From: Hawksworthiomyces lignivorus
Lineage: Eukaryota > Ascomycota > Sordariomycetes > Ophiostomatales > Ophiostomataceae
NCBI GenBank assembly: GCA_002917075.1
Contig: NTMA01000090.1
Span: 106,317 to 170,316 of the forward strand
Length of the DNA: 64,000 nt
Direction of reading: 5' to 3'
Below the pieces are notes generated by a model. It saw only the letters and a list, made by a program, of their open reading frames with translations, ran no database searches and had not been told where the DNA came from. Positions 11,473-23,015 of this stretch are shown piece by piece. Numbering within the stretch: position 1 is the stretch's first letter; every line of letters begins with the position of its first letter. Both the position numbers and the translations under genes were made by a program.

Positions 11473-12754
11473 ATGATGGATAGTCTTAGACAACAAATCG
11501 ACGTCTCGTCTTTAGAGGCTTATCTCCGGCTCAAGGTCCCGGCAATAACACTCCCACTATCGATGAAGCAGGTATGACTCTTTACGCCCTCCTTCTGTAG
11601 GCATGTTTGCTAATATGATGGGTGATAGTTTAGCCAAGGCCAGTCTAACCCTACCTACCAGCTCACATCATCAACAGGTATTCGATATGTCCTCCGCAAA
11701 AAACCTCCGGGAACTCTATTATCCGAAAACTCGCATAATATCGAACGGGAATATAGAATCATGCGTGCGCTGAAGCACACAGACATTCCTGTTCCTGATA
11801 CTATATGTCTTTGCGAAGATAGTGCTATTATCGGCACACCGTTCTATATCATGAGCTTCATAGATGGGCGGATATTCGAGGATCCAGCTCTGCCAGAACT
11901 ACAGCCCCGAGAGAGATTCGAGATGTACGTCATCCTCGTGGCCATGCAAAAGCTATAAGTAACTTATTATGAAATTAGATGGCGGAGCGCTACGAATTGT
12001 CTCGCCTGGGTGCATCAAGTTGATCTAAAAGCCAGTGGCCTGGTGAAATTTGAACAACCAACTGGCTTCTACGAGAGACAGATGAGAACACTTTCGAAGA
12101 TACAAGAAGGTCAAAGCAGAGTTGTTAGCATCAGAGACGGAAAGAAAATTGGGAGCATTCGTCATCTTGTCGATATTCTTCGTTTCTTTCAGTGCATGCA
12201 ACCACCGGATCGTGTGACACTGGTTCACGGAGACTTTAAGATTGATAATCTTGTGTTCCATAAAAGCGAGCCGAGGGTTATTGGGATACTAGAGTAAGTA
12301 AAACTCGTTGTGTCTGCCGGGTTTTCAACCAAAGTTCCTAATCGCAAGCAGCTGGGAAATGTCAACCATTGGTCATCCTCTTTCTGATCTTGTAAACCTC
12401 ACAACACCTTATCTTGAAGTTGAACCGCGCCTTGGGCCCGGACGAGGGCGTGGACAAGCCGAGTTTCACGCTTCCACCGCTGCAGAGTCGGGTCTACCTC
12501 TTAGGCAACAGGTACTGGATTGGTACAGCCAAGCGGCGGGATGGAATGCATGTCCTCACATGGCCTGGGGTGATGCGTTTGGTATGTTTAGAGCAACCAT
12601 CATTGTGCAAGGCATCGCAGCTCGATATGCAATGGGTCAGGCATCAGGATTGGACGCGCAAGTCATTGCTGGTCAAGTGGCACCCTTTGCAGATTTCACG
12701 TTGAAGCTGGTTCGGAAGGCCCAGGAGCAGTACAGGTCAGACAATCATATTTGA
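11473..12754 (+). CDS. APH-family small-molecule kinase (ACAD10/11- or LvaA-like)
   Basis: Four exons (11473-11571, 11629-11924, 11979-12293, 12352-12754), 370 aa, all junctions in frame. It carries the aminoglycoside-phosphotransferase fold: a nucleotide-binding N-lobe (FSQGQSNPTYQL, YVLRKKP), the catalytic loop LVHGDFKIDNLVF and the metal-binding DWE after the last intron. The sequence just before (TNCLAWVHQVDL) is typical of the branch that includes the kinase domain of ACAD10/ACAD11 and bacterial LvaA. These enzymes phosphorylate the hydroxyl of 4-hydroxyacyl-CoA so that it can be eliminated to an enoyl-CoA. An enoyl-CoA hydratase gene starts 530 bp downstream on the same strand. Substrate is inferred from family and context; antibiotic resistance is unlikely. 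No C-terminal peroxisome signal is seen. Confidence 0.85.
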
Positions 12755-13284
12755 TCGACGGGTGAAAGTTAAGAAGGTTGTGCATTTTTCAGACCGCCTT
12801 TACTGCGCAAACTAGAAGTAACGAACTTGATCCTGATGTAAGCCTAGCTTTGGTTGTATACAGACATAAATGTGCATCGTTTTGCAGGACCCTAATCGCA
12901 ATTGACTCGCATACAAAAACAAAGACTTTGTAAGGCTCATATTCCATTTGCTTTTACTACTTGTTTCAGTACATGCTTCGCGTTTTGGTAGCATGAACGC
13001 GGTAGTGAACAGACAGGCATATACTTGAAAAAAGTTTCAAGAGCAACATGAGTCGGTTTCCGTGGGGGGTTTCGTTTGCCGTTATTGGTGTTTATCAATG
13101 TTATGGACCGAAATACCGGCTGCGGCTGAAAGAAAGAAATACTAAACACTACCTTATTGGTTTGCCGATCTCTACGCATTGTATGAGTAAATAAATATAT
13201 AATCTTAGCCGATAATATTCTCGCCTTCAACAGAATCAAGCTAATAAATGTGTATGGTGCTAATGAACCTTCCTTCTGTGAATC
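12755..13284. promoter_or_regulatory. spacer and hydratase promoter region
   Basis: About 530 bp between kinase and hydratase. It contains CGGTTTCCG (near 13,052), a CGG-N3-CCG that misses the N4 spacing of the shared site by one base. Nothing else recognised. Confidence 0.35.
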
Positions 13285-14390
13285 ATGGTCTCCATCAGCA
13301 TCCCGAGGTCCTACGCCGATGTCGACTGGCCTAACATCAGAGTGGTCACACACCCACCCGACCAGCTAGTTGCAACTAAAGTCATGGTGATTAGCATCAA
13401 CCGTCCAGAGAAGCAAAATGCGTTTACTGTCGGCATCGAGGACGATATAATTCGCGCTCTGAGTTTTTTTGACGTAGACGACCGCATACGTGTTATAGTT
13501 GTCACTGCCGAGGGTCGGACTTTCTGCACAGGCGCTGATTTGGATATCGGCCTTCACCGTGCGGATGGCGAGGGGGTCAAGGACCATAGGGACGGGTATG
13601 TACTACTACGGCTTAGACACATGCACCCCTAAACTGACCTTTCTCTGTTGTAGTGGCGGTCGACTTGCGTTGGCTATTCATAGATGCCGCAAGCCTGTCA
13701 TTGCCGCTATTCATGGATCTGCTGTGGGAGTAAGTATGAAAAGCTCCGCAATGTTGGTCAAACCCAAGCACTAAATTCATTTACTATAGATAGGCATCAC
13801 AATGACACTTCCCATGGCGATACGCATCGTATCCGCTACCGCCAAAGTTGGCTTTGTCTTTTCCCGACGTGGTTTGGTTATGGAAGCTTGCTCAAGCTAC
13901 TTTCTGCCACGATTAATCGGATATTCTCGGGCCTTGTAAGTCCAAAAACGTTGATAATTTGATAACTTGAGCTTACTAGTCTATTTCAAACAGGTACCTC
14001 TCAACTACTGGATCGGTAGTTCCCGCAAATTCTCCAGTAATCAAAGATCTTTTTGCCGAAATCCTACCATCACCACAAGAAGTCTTTCCCCGAGCTCTAC
14101 AAATTGCTAGTGACATAGCAAACAATACATCCCTCGTGAGCACCTATCTCATGAAGGAGATGATGTGGCGGAACCCTGGCACTGCCGAGGGAACACATCT
14201 ATTGGACTCGGAAATTATGTACAGGCTCTACAATAAGCAAGACAAGAAAGAGGGTATTCAGTCTTTTCTTGAGAAGAGGCCTGCAGATTTCAAAGGCAGT
14301 GTCAACAAGGATCTGCCCGATTGTGTCCCATGGTGGGAACCGGTCGATATTGAAAAGAAACTGAAGCGACCTAATTTGTCCAAGCTCTAA
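13285..14390 (+). CDS. enoyl-CoA hydratase/isomerase family, peroxisomal (SKL)
   Basis: Four exons (13285-13595, 13654-13729, 13790-13935, 13994-14390) give 309 aa. Crotonase-fold marks are [28 protein letters not shown] (CoA/oxyanion region), [17 protein letters not shown] (second oxyanion glycine region) and [19 protein letters not shown], which contains the acidic catalytic position. The protein ends in SKL, the textbook type-1 peroxisome signal, so it should work in peroxisomal beta-oxidation, hydrating a 2-enoyl-CoA. It belongs to the fungal subgroup with the RRGL...E..SS.FLPRL pattern. It sits between a putative hydroxyacyl-CoA kinase and an SDR, all on the plus strand. Confidence 0.93.
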
Positions 14391-15020
14391 GAGCTGATAT
14401 AGAACCCTGATAGTGTCATAGTTGAAAATAAGCTATATAGAATAGAGAAATAGGTGAAATAAATACGTTGGCTGTGGTTGGTAGTATTCAAATAGGGTTA
14501 AAAGTAGGGACTAATGTAAATCGTGTTTTCGATTTCCTACTTGCTCAGCCTGCCCAGCTCGTCACAACATTGCAATGTTAACTAGTACAACATTGATTCT
14601 ATGGCAATTGCTTTGTCACTACGTCAAACCTGTAGTGTCAATAGACAGACTTCCACGTTTTGCCGGAACTGCAAATAGTGGCTCATAGGCGTCAGAATAT
14701 AAACACGACCAATCACCACATGATAGACATGACTGACATAAAAAGTATAACATATCCTAGTGCGGGAGCTGGAGGATGTGTGCTGATCTTAGCTTGTGAT
14801 TACACATATTGGAACAACGTTCCTGGGAATAAACAGGTGCGGGGTGGTTGTAGTTCTCTTTCGGCATCTCGGGCGTCGGAACTCATGCGCTGTACTATTT
14901 AAGCATCAATGAAGTTTGATCTTCTAATTCCTCATTATGGAGATAAATTGACATTATGGGGTTGAGACTGATCCAAAGTGCAAATATATCCCAAATCACG
15001 TAGCCACTTGTCCGAAAAAG
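14391..15020. other. intergenic, SDR 1 promoter side
   Basis: About 630 bp without a gene. One CGG half-site (near 14,663) but no full CGG-N4-CCG. Nothing else recognised. Confidence 0.4.
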
Positions 15021-16040
15021 ATGGCCATTCAAATTTCACCAAAAAGGGTAGCCGTCATCACTGGCGGTGGTGAGTGCCCGAGTTGACGTTGAGAGCGCAG
15101 CTCTTCTAAATAATGGAAATGAAGAAAAAGACGAGTTTAAACTGACTATATTTTAGCCACCGGCATGGGCAATGGCGTCGTGCTCGATCTGGCGGCCAAG
15201 GGATGGAAGGTGGTCATACTTGACTACAACGAGACAGACGGGAAGCAAGTTGCCACCAAGGTCCAAGGGGACTTCTACAAAGTTGATGTTCGGAGTTGGA
15301 AACACCAATTTATCGCCTTCGAAACCACATTTGAGAGGTATGGGAGGGTTGATTTCGGTACGTAGATGGTATACATGACCTATTGCAGGACTTTCTTTCC
15401 CTAGGGCTGATTTACTGACATGTGGCGACTATCAGTTTTTGCAAATGCCGGACGAGCAGATGTCTACGATTATTTCGAGTTACAGGGAACTACAAATTTC
15501 ACTGCAAATGAGGCGCCGAACCTAGATGTGATTGATATCAACCTTCAAGGCGCGTCATATACTAGCCTCCTGGCGCTTCGCGCTTTTAGGCAAAACCCGC
15601 CCGAGGTCAAAGACGCACTTCTGGTGTTGACATCCAGCGGCGCAGGAATCTATCCGACGCCAGTACAGCCATTTTACGCAGCAGCCAAGCACGGCATCGT
15701 TGGACTTGCGCGCAGTATGGGCTTGCGACACCAATCGGAGGGGATACGCGTTTGTGCGCTTGTGCCGGGACTTGTGCCGACCGCAATTATGCCACGAGAA
15801 ATCATTGACCGTGTAGACAAGAGTTTAGTTACACCTATCAAGCACATTGTCACGGCAGTAGATGATATGCTCACTAGAACCACGCTAAATGCAACAGTGT
15901 GCGAAGCGAGCGTAGATAAGCTATTTTATCGAGATCCACCTGGCTTCCTAGACGAGGCGCAACGACGGGTTATTTTAGAGGTATCAAATGACATGCGTGA
16001 AGACTTCAAAAGGGTACGGGAGAGTAAGTGCGCTAGATAA
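15021..16040 (+). CDS. SDR 1, short-chain dehydrogenase/reductase
   Basis: Three exons (15021-15069, 15157-15357, 15436-16040), 284 aa. The first intron splits the cofactor loop, which reads VITGGATGMGNGV after splicing. The acidic residue after beta-2 (ILDYNE) favours NAD(H). ANAG, the Ser in LTSSGAG and the YAAAK catalytic Tyr/Lys are all present. It resembles the 15-hydroxyprostaglandin-dehydrogenase-like branch. It probably oxidises a secondary alcohol to a ketone (or a hydroxyacyl-CoA to a ketoacyl-CoA, given its neighbour). The C-terminus (CAR) is not a clear peroxisome signal. Confidence 0.93.
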
Positions 16041-16465
16041 ACATTATGATTTGTCTCCTGTAACTATATATCTCCGCTTGGAACCGCTGTTCACGTTCAA
16101 GCTCGAGGTGAATAGACTAACAATGCCATAGAACCGTGTTTATAGTCCCACTTTGATAGGTTAAAACAAACGTATAAAAATCATTCCACAAAATGAAAGC
16201 TTACTTGATCATCCGTTCTTTGCTCTTCTTGCTACTATTGCCGGTCTCATTCATTTTCCCACTTGATCATGCTCCTCCGGTCCGCCTTCTACCACCGGAT
16301 TACCGAGTTACCGGCAGCGGCTACACATCACCTCATCACTATCAAGATTTATCACGATTGCTGCTGTAATATTAAACTAAATACACTTAAAATTTTGTTG
16401 CGAGAAAGTATCTAATCCTATCATCTGCGTTCTTGTCAAATCCTTTGTATACTCTAGGTACTACC
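16041..16465. promoter_or_regulatory. cyclase-gene promoter region
   Basis: About 425 bp. It holds the CGG-N4-CCG site at 16,296 and several other CCGG/CGG triplets between 16,275 and 16,320, so it could bind a Zn2Cys6 protein at more than one position. Confidence 0.5.
16296..16305. promoter_or_regulatory. CGG-N4-CCG site (CGGATTACCG)
   Basis: Inverted CGG triplets 4 bp apart, 161 bp upstream of the cyclase-family start codon. The identical 10-mer lies upstream of SDR 2 (32,096). Candidate binding site for a cluster Zn2Cys6 dimer. Confidence 0.65.
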
Positions 16466-17710
16466 ATGTCGTCCACATCTCTATCGCGGCCAGATTATGA
16501 TTCGCTTCCCTTTCACCCCGAAGCAAAAAAGAGGTCATGCTGGGGCTTATGGGATAAGAATGGCGAGCTAGATCATCGTGGGGGTATGAGTAAAGTCGTC
16601 CCAAATCTATGTGGCCGGTCAAACTAAACCCGCTGGTAGCATTGAACAATATTACACCAACAGCTCGAATCACAGCTGCTCGAGAGGTTACACATGGCCT
16701 GTCATTCCCCTTGGACTGGTCTTATTCGAATATCGGAGCGCCACCGTTTGGCCGCTCAGGACTTAAACACAAGATTATTAACTACCTGCCTATAACAGGG
16801 GAGATGGCACACGATGATGAGGTGTCGCTCAACACGCAGTGTGGTTCACAATGGGACGGTTACATGCACTACGCCGACCAGAGTATCGGCTGTTACTACA
16901 ATGGCCTAAAGCACTCTGAACTAGTTGCTTTCGGTCCAGATGCGCATGGAATAGATTGTGGGTATAGTAGCTCCTTATTCCCGAACCGTAGATACAGGCA
17001 CTTACTGACAGAAACAACTCCTAGACTGGTGCAAAGAAGGGATAACTGGGCGGGGTGTCCTGCTTGACTGGCCGAGATGGTTGGAAAGTACCGGACGAGA
17101 CGCGATTTCGGCGGATTGTTCATATGGTGAAAATGACCTTCCGAATTTCTCAGCATAATCTCTGTTCACAAGTAAGACTTAACTAATCATCTTCTCCTAG
17201 CCATTCCCGTGGAAGACTTGCAGGAAGTTGCGCGCCATCAAGGAGTCATCTTCAAGGAAGGAGATATTCTCATCATACGCACGGGCTTTATCAAGTGGTT
17301 TGAATCCACTTCTGCGGATGCTAGAGCCGATGTCTTCGACCGCCTTGCATTCACCGGCGTCAAACAAGGCGAGGACACCCAACGATGGCTATGGAACGAA
17401 GGATTTGCAGCTGTTGCCGGAGATAGTGTTAGCTGGGAATGTAAGCTACGTCATTGATATTCATTAAGCCTAGAGACCTGTACGCAAGAAGGCTGACCTC
17501 CATGCAGGCTTTCCTCCACCAAACGACGGCAGTATGCTTCACCAATGGCTACTTCCACACGCAGGAATACCCATTGGGGAGATGTGGAATCTGGAGAAAC
17601 TAGCAGATGCCTGTTCAAAAGTCGGGAGATGGACATTCCTCCTAACTTCAGCGCCTCTTAACATCAAAGGCGGTATTGCAAGTCCTCCTAATGCAATTGC
17701 ATTACTGTAA
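16466..17710 (+). CDS. cyclase-family (kynurenine formamidase-like) metal hydrolase
   Basis: Five exons (16466-16583, 16640-16957, 17025-17126, 17201-17440, 17508-17710) give 326 aa. The fold is that of the Mn/Zn-dependent cyclase family (Pfam cyclase, PF04199). ALNNITPTARITAARE leads into the domain. QWDGYMHYADQ supplies the metal-binding Asp/His set in the fungal version of HxGTHxDxPxH. GRGVLLDWPRW follows, and the C-terminal ASPPNAIALL is typical. Members hydrolyse amides or open/close ring acyl groups in aromatic and alicyclic degradation. Here it could open a ring diketone or lactone produced by the BVMO/SDR steps (inference). It has a CGG-N4-CCG site 161 bp upstream. No targeting signal. 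Confidence 0.9.
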
Positions 17711-18379
17711 CTCTGTCGAATAGCTGTCGCTACACATTATAAACAACTGGCCTCGGCAAAAGAAAGCTTTTAATTTTATGTGCTTCCAAGTCTCTGAATA
17801 TACGCAAATTATAACTAATTTAACGAGTAGCGGTGTTAATGTGATGCTTTGCTACAGAAATTCACCAAGATTGGCTTTCTTTCATATGCCCTAAACAGTT
17901 AAAGCCTCTTAAACTGTGCTATTCTCCCTGGGGTACCAGCCGGTGAATGCCTTTCCGTGCATCCTACAGTGTGACGAAGGCTGATAGCAACGTAGGTAGA
18001 TCTTGTTATCTCTTTCGATGTGTTCAACGATTCATACAGAGCGCTACCTTTCCTAGCGAGAGTCAAGTCCTCAATGAAGTCATTCCTTGTTGGAGGACAC
18101 CGATCGCGAGGATTTGTTTTGGAGCTGTTTGGAGGACTAACGAACATTTTCACAATTTGGCTTCTGGAAGGGCGTGTGGAGATTTCGTATTGACGGTAGA
18201 ATGTGCGCTGCCAGCGAAGCAGTTGTTAAGTAGCTGGACCTCATGTACAAAGACGAGAAACGGAGTACATCGGGCTTCGTGGAAGAGTAGTGAGTTGTTG
18301 TCTGAAGCTATTCTGCCCTCCCGCACTGTCTTGAAACCATACAAAAAGGGGAATCAGCAGAGGCGGTGGCAAGGCTCTG
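17711..18379. other. intergenic, possibly decayed LINE sequence
   Basis: About 670 bp between the cyclase gene and the recognisable LINE 3' end. An open frame runs through from 17,947 into the LINE part, but I could not match its first 130 codons to anything. Confidence 0.35.
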
Positions 18380-18990
18380 ACGGGGATCTACGGCAGCCCG
18401 CCTGCCTTGACCCGCGCTGGGCCCCCAAGGCGACTCTTCAAGCACACAACCACTTCACCAAAGCCGAAAGCAGCATCCTTACACAGTTTCGTACGGGACA
18501 CATTGGCCTCGCAGCCTTCTTACGCCAACGACGCCTCAGAGACTCCCCACCTGCGCCTGCGGCGACGAGGACGAAACAGTAGAACACGTACTTCTTCGCT
18601 GCCCCCGGGGGTGAACAAGCCTCCCAACTGGCCACAGACACCAGAAGAGCTATATAACAGGCTATACACAGGAGGCGTGGCCGCTAGACCTATCTTCCAT
18701 TGGTTCAAACGCAGCGGACGAATCCTAGACTACTGCTTAGCCGCCAGGCTGGAAGAAAACAACACACAGGAAACAACAGAGGAGGCCCCGACGACAGCTG
18801 AGAAGGCGGCAAAGGCCGCAATGGAGGCTGCGGAGGCGGCAGACACTGTATCAGAGGAGGCCGCCAGGGCGGAAGCAAGGGCAGAGCCGGAAGAGGTGGA
18901 GGTGGCAGAGGTGAGAGAGGCCTTAGCAAGGCTGTGAGGAGAGCCACAGAGAAGGCAGGAGGGCCAAGCGGGCCAACAATACACACACAC
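18380..18990 (+). mobile_element. Tad-type LINE retrotransposon 3' end, relic
   Basis: Conceptual reading on the plus strand shows the C-terminal end of a fungal non-LTR retrotransposon ORF2: FTKAESSILTQFRTGHIGLA, then (after a frame change) CACGDEDETVEHVLLRCP, the CxCG...H...C motif, then TGGVAARPIFHWFKRSG. At least one frameshift and in-frame stops separate the parts, so it is dead. The Ala/Glu-rich tail after 18,760 is low complexity. No reverse-transcriptase domain remains in the window. It separates the kinase-hydratase-SDR-cyclase block from the AtuA-BVMO block. Confidence 0.75.
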
Positions 18991-20028
18991 ATCACTGTAA
19001 TCTAATTCCTTATTTGTTCGCTATATCCTTTAGTACTATAGCGGTTTCTGCGCCGGGAGGATTCCGTTAGCTTAGGCGTCACATAGCCAGGAGTGGCTGA
19101 GAATAAAGACGATGAAACCTAAAAGGGGAGCCAAACTTTTTCTTCTTTTTACTAGACAGGCTAGGCAGGCACGACAATACACACTTTCTGAAGATATACG
19201 GCTCCCGATCAGAGTACAGACTATTCTTTAGAACAAAAACGAGGTCAATTAGCTGCGAACTGATTGTGAACTGAAAAAGGCCTCTGGCCACAAGGCAGAG
19301 GCTGACCCGGCCTCAAGGCTGCTGTAGTCTCACCACATAACTCAGCCGTCTATGCAACAAGGGAGGTTGTCTTGTGCTCTCTCCTTACGGAGAGAGCCAT
19401 TCAATGTCCAGATCAGAGCTTTAAAGGTAGTCGGGGGTGATGCCGGTGAGTTGTGGTGGTTTTGGTGGCTAGGTAGAGTCGTGGGGTCAGCCCGTCTCGC
19501 TCTCAGTATCATTACAGCCGGTAATTCATCTCCGGCACACTAGACGGCTTACGACTCAAACTTCCGTTCCAAGACGACACATGTCTGGTTGTCTCGGTAG
19601 CGGCCCATACATAACATTCCATATGTTTGGTCTACTTGGATTTTGCTTTATTCATACCTGAGCTCTATATATGTTTTAGTTCTACCTATCATAGTACCTT
19701 CCTCGTGTCGCTTCAGCTTAACCCCCTAGGGATCAATACTAATGACTGGCCGAGCTACCTGCAGTAGGAGCGAGACGCCGGAAAGCCGAGACTAAGAAAA
19801 ACGCTCTGCAGATAAAACAAAGAGACTATGCTAACAATAGGCGGGATATTTATGGTGAAGAAAATCAGATAATATACCAACAGGTATCATTATTTCATGT
19901 CCTGTGTCTGAAGCCTTCATATCGTCGTACCATATCCGTTTGAGTGTTCTGTAATCCCTAGGAGGATTTCGTGAAGCTTGTTCGGAGAAGTGCCCTTTCA
20001 CTGGCTAGTAATTTATAGCGAATCGACC
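18991..20028. other. spacer and AtuA-gene promoter
   Basis: About 1 kb. The first part may still be LINE 3' UTR. The rest holds no gene. The CGG-N4-CCG site at 19,779 is the only feature I can support. Confidence 0.45.
19779..19788. promoter_or_regulatory. CGG-N4-CCG site (CGGAAAGCCG)
   Basis: Inverted CGG triplets 4 bp apart, 241 bp upstream of the AtuA-family start codon. Confidence 0.6.
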
Positions 20029-22117
20029 ATGGCATTGTTCTCTCGTCGCCCCGTGCGTATTGGCAACTGTGCTGGTGCTGCTTGTGATGCTGGCTATCAA
20101 ATGCTACGCCAGTGTCAAGGGGGACCGATCGATGTGGTCACAGGTGACTACTTAGCAGGTCCGTAATTCAGCGAACCCAAATTAAAAAAACTCTGTAACT
20201 CGGCTGACATGCAATCATCTCCTAGAGGCCAATCTGGGCCAGAATGCAGATATGTACCACTCAAATGCTCATCCCGGGTATGAACCTAATGCACTCGATG
20301 GCATTAGGCTCTCGGTGGACGTAATTGCGCAGAAAAAGATCAAAGTAATAGTCAATGGCGGGGCTCTGAATCCCGAAGGCCTGGCTAGAGAGGTCTGGAA
20401 AATCGTATGCTGGGTCTTTTCTTCGGTTCACCTTGGATCATAATTTGACAAATAATCTATCTAACTCTACTAGATTTCTAGTAAAGCTCTCGACCTCACA
20501 GTTGGTTGGGTCTCCGGAGATGATATCTCACAGCTATTCAAGGAGTCACTTTGCAAGAACATCGTACACTTGGACGGAGATAGTCAGGCTCCCTTCCTGC
20601 ACGCGGAGACGAGACAGTTTATCAAGTGCCCAGGCAACTTTAAAGTCGTGAGCGCCCATGCATATGTTGGTGCTCGGGGTATCAAACGCGCGCTCGACTT
20701 GGGCTGCGATATCATCATCTGTAAGAGCCTACAAATGTCAATTGCCAGGACCCCAAGGCTGACTAGTTACCGTGCAGGTGGCCGCGTCTCAGATGCCAGT
20801 CCCGTCATAGGTGCAGCCTGGTGGTGGCATGGTTGGCCGGAGACCAATTTTGACGCACTAGCTGGGTCCCTTCTCGCGGGCCATCTCATTGAGTGCAGTG
20901 GCTACAGCACCGGGGGGAACTTTTGCGAATTTTTCCAGTTTCCACGGGATCGCTTGGTTGACATCGGCTTCCCCATCGCCGAGATCCACGGCGATGGGTC
21001 AAGCACCATCACAAAGCATGAAGGGACACGCGGGTTCGTAACAGCCGACATCGTGAAGGCACATTTGTTGTATGAGATCCAGGGAAACATCTACCTCCAC
21101 AGCGACTCCGTGGCCGACCTGACTCATGTAAAAATTGACGATGTTGGGAAAGATCGTGTTCGGGTAAAAGGTGTGGTAGGGCTGCCACCACCGCCCACAA
21201 CGAAGGCTGCTGTGTTTTACCGTGGGGGCTGGCAGTGTGAGTACACTCTAAACGCAACTGGATATGCTACAGCAGAGAAGTTCAGGTTGCATGAGTCGCA
21301 GATTCGATTCAGGCTGAAGGAGGAGAGTGAACTAGACAATTTCCAGGTTCTCGAATTTCAAGTGTATGGCCTTCCTGAGACGAATCCAAGGTCCCAACTT
21401 CGAAGCACCACGGCCATCAGGGTCTTCGGTCAAGCAAAAGAGCGCATTACTGTTGAAGCACTCGGTAGAGCCATGCTCGACTCGCTGCTACAGCACTACG
21501 CTGGGATGCATGGTAGTCTTGATTGGAGGCTACTGGTGCCCAAGCCTTACATCGCGTACTGTCCCTGCCAGGTGTCTCAAAGGGACCTTCGAGAGGAAGT
21601 ACACCTTCTCAAGGGTGATGGGAGCGTCATCACCGAGAAGGTTGGAACGCCTGAAGTGACACAAGAATTAGGGTCGCGGCTAGATTACGATGCGGCTCAC
21701 GACGTACCAATTACTTTATTCGGAGAGACCCGATGTGCTCGGATTGGGGACGTGGTGCTAGCGCGGTCTGGGGACAAGGGTGCAAACCTAAACCTAGGAC
21801 TGTTTGTCCGCGAGGATGACGAATGGAAATGGCTTTGCAATGCGCTGAGCCGTGACTCCTTTAAGCAGCTTATGGGGGAAGAATGGAAGGAAACGTACAA
21901 GCTGGAACGTTGCGAACTTCCTGGTATTAGAGCGGTTCACTTCGTAGTCTACGGAATACTCGGGCGCGGTGTCAGCTCAACCGCTCGTCTGGATGCCCTT
22001 GGGAAAGGATTTGCTGAATTTATCCGAGATCGTTGGTTTGATGTACCTCTCCGATTCTTGGATCGATATACTAGTAGCCGGCCGCCTAGCCACGGAGATA
22101 GATGCATAGAGTGGTAA
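20029..22117 (+). CDS. AtuA-family protein (DUF1446, acyclic terpene utilisation type)
   Basis: Four exons (20029-20158, 20226-20404, 20474-20720, 20778-22117) give 631 aa, the usual length of fungal two-domain AtuA proteins. VRIGNCAGAACDAG opens the DUF1446 domain. VTGDYLAEANLGQN, IVNGGALNPEGLA and, after the third intron, IICGRVSDASPVIGAAWWWH and GYSTGGNF are its hallmark blocks. The last 100 residues (RIGDVVLARSGDKGANLN) form the C-terminal ferredoxin-like AtuA domain. Bacterial AtuA is needed for growth on citronellol/geraniol through geranyl-CoA; its exact reaction is not established. Its presence suggests that branched terpenoid acyl-CoA intermediates are handled here. BVMO 1 follows on the same strand. 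It has a CGG-N4-CCG site 241 bp upstream. Confidence 0.92.
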
Positions 22118-23015
22118 GATTCGGAATTAGATACTCTGGAATCCATGTCATAGAGATATAAATTGTCATTTTTTGTTGTTTGCTTACCCATTAAATAAGG
22201 CAGCAGGCCTAATACCGACCCGCCACTCAGTAGTAAGGCACTCATACTTTAAGTGATCACAAAGATAACCTCCATAGCTTTCGTCGAATAAACACTAGCG
22301 GCGAACGAAATAAATCAACATACGTTTTCCTAGTGGGTAACGTATTTTCTTAGAGGAGCTACAATCTAAGCACACCTTTTGCAGCGAAATTCTGACATGG
22401 CACTGATCAACTATGTAGATATCGGTGCGTGTACTATAGCTTCAACCCCAGAGCGCAGATTTGAACAATTTTTGCCTTGGTTTCTGGAAGAAGTATCGCT
22501 TAGAGTGAATTATTTTCGAGAAATGTGGCAATAATGCGTAGCCAACCATATACTGAGTGTCCGATATAGTTCACAAACCCATAACTCACCATCAATATCA
22601 TCAAGTTTGATGATGTCAGCACCAAATTATCTAAAGTGCTTTAGGACAACAGACCTCCACGACTATCTTCGTAGCTCGTAATCACAGTGTAGTGTTTTGA
22701 TTTAGGGCATGCGGGGTTTTGCAAGGCGTCTGTCCGGAGAGCCGTCGGAGCATGCCTACCGTACCGAAGTGCCGGTCTGATCATGGACTAGGTAAAAGGA
22801 AGGGAGGTAAGATAAATATATTATGTAAGAACTTCATTAAACCTTTGTCAAGGACAGATTTTTTTCTTACTGACGCGTTGATAACTCCCTGCACCACTTG
22901 TATAGCTGGATTCCCAAACGCATTCCCGTTAAAAGTTGTGAATAAATCATATACGAAACAACCAACACGCACAATACTACGTACTACATACCTAGGTAAT
23001 CGCCAAACATCCACA
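22118..23015. promoter_or_regulatory. spacer and BVMO 1 promoter
   Basis: About 900 bp, no gene. It contains the CGG-N4-CCG site at 22,735. An open frame from 22,719 runs into BVMO 1, but the family N-terminus starts at the ATG at 23,016. Confidence 0.5.
22735..22744. promoter_or_regulatory. CGG-N4-CCG site (CGGAGAGCCG)
   Basis: Inverted CGG triplets 4 bp apart, 272 bp upstream of the BVMO 1 start; another CGG follows 2 bp later. Confidence 0.55.

Noticed and set aside
11473..12754. Aminoglycoside resistance gene
   Set aside because: The APH fold is widespread in metabolic kinases; length, intron structure and neighbours fit a hydroxyacyl-CoA-type kinase better.
13052..13060. CGGTTTCCG upstream of the hydratase
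   Set aside because: N3 spacing; mentioned in the region entry but not called as a site.
18700..18937. Ala/Glu-rich frame at the end of the LINE relic as a coiled-coil protein
   Set aside because: It is a low-complexity tail of a dead element; the opposite strand and other frames are equally open.
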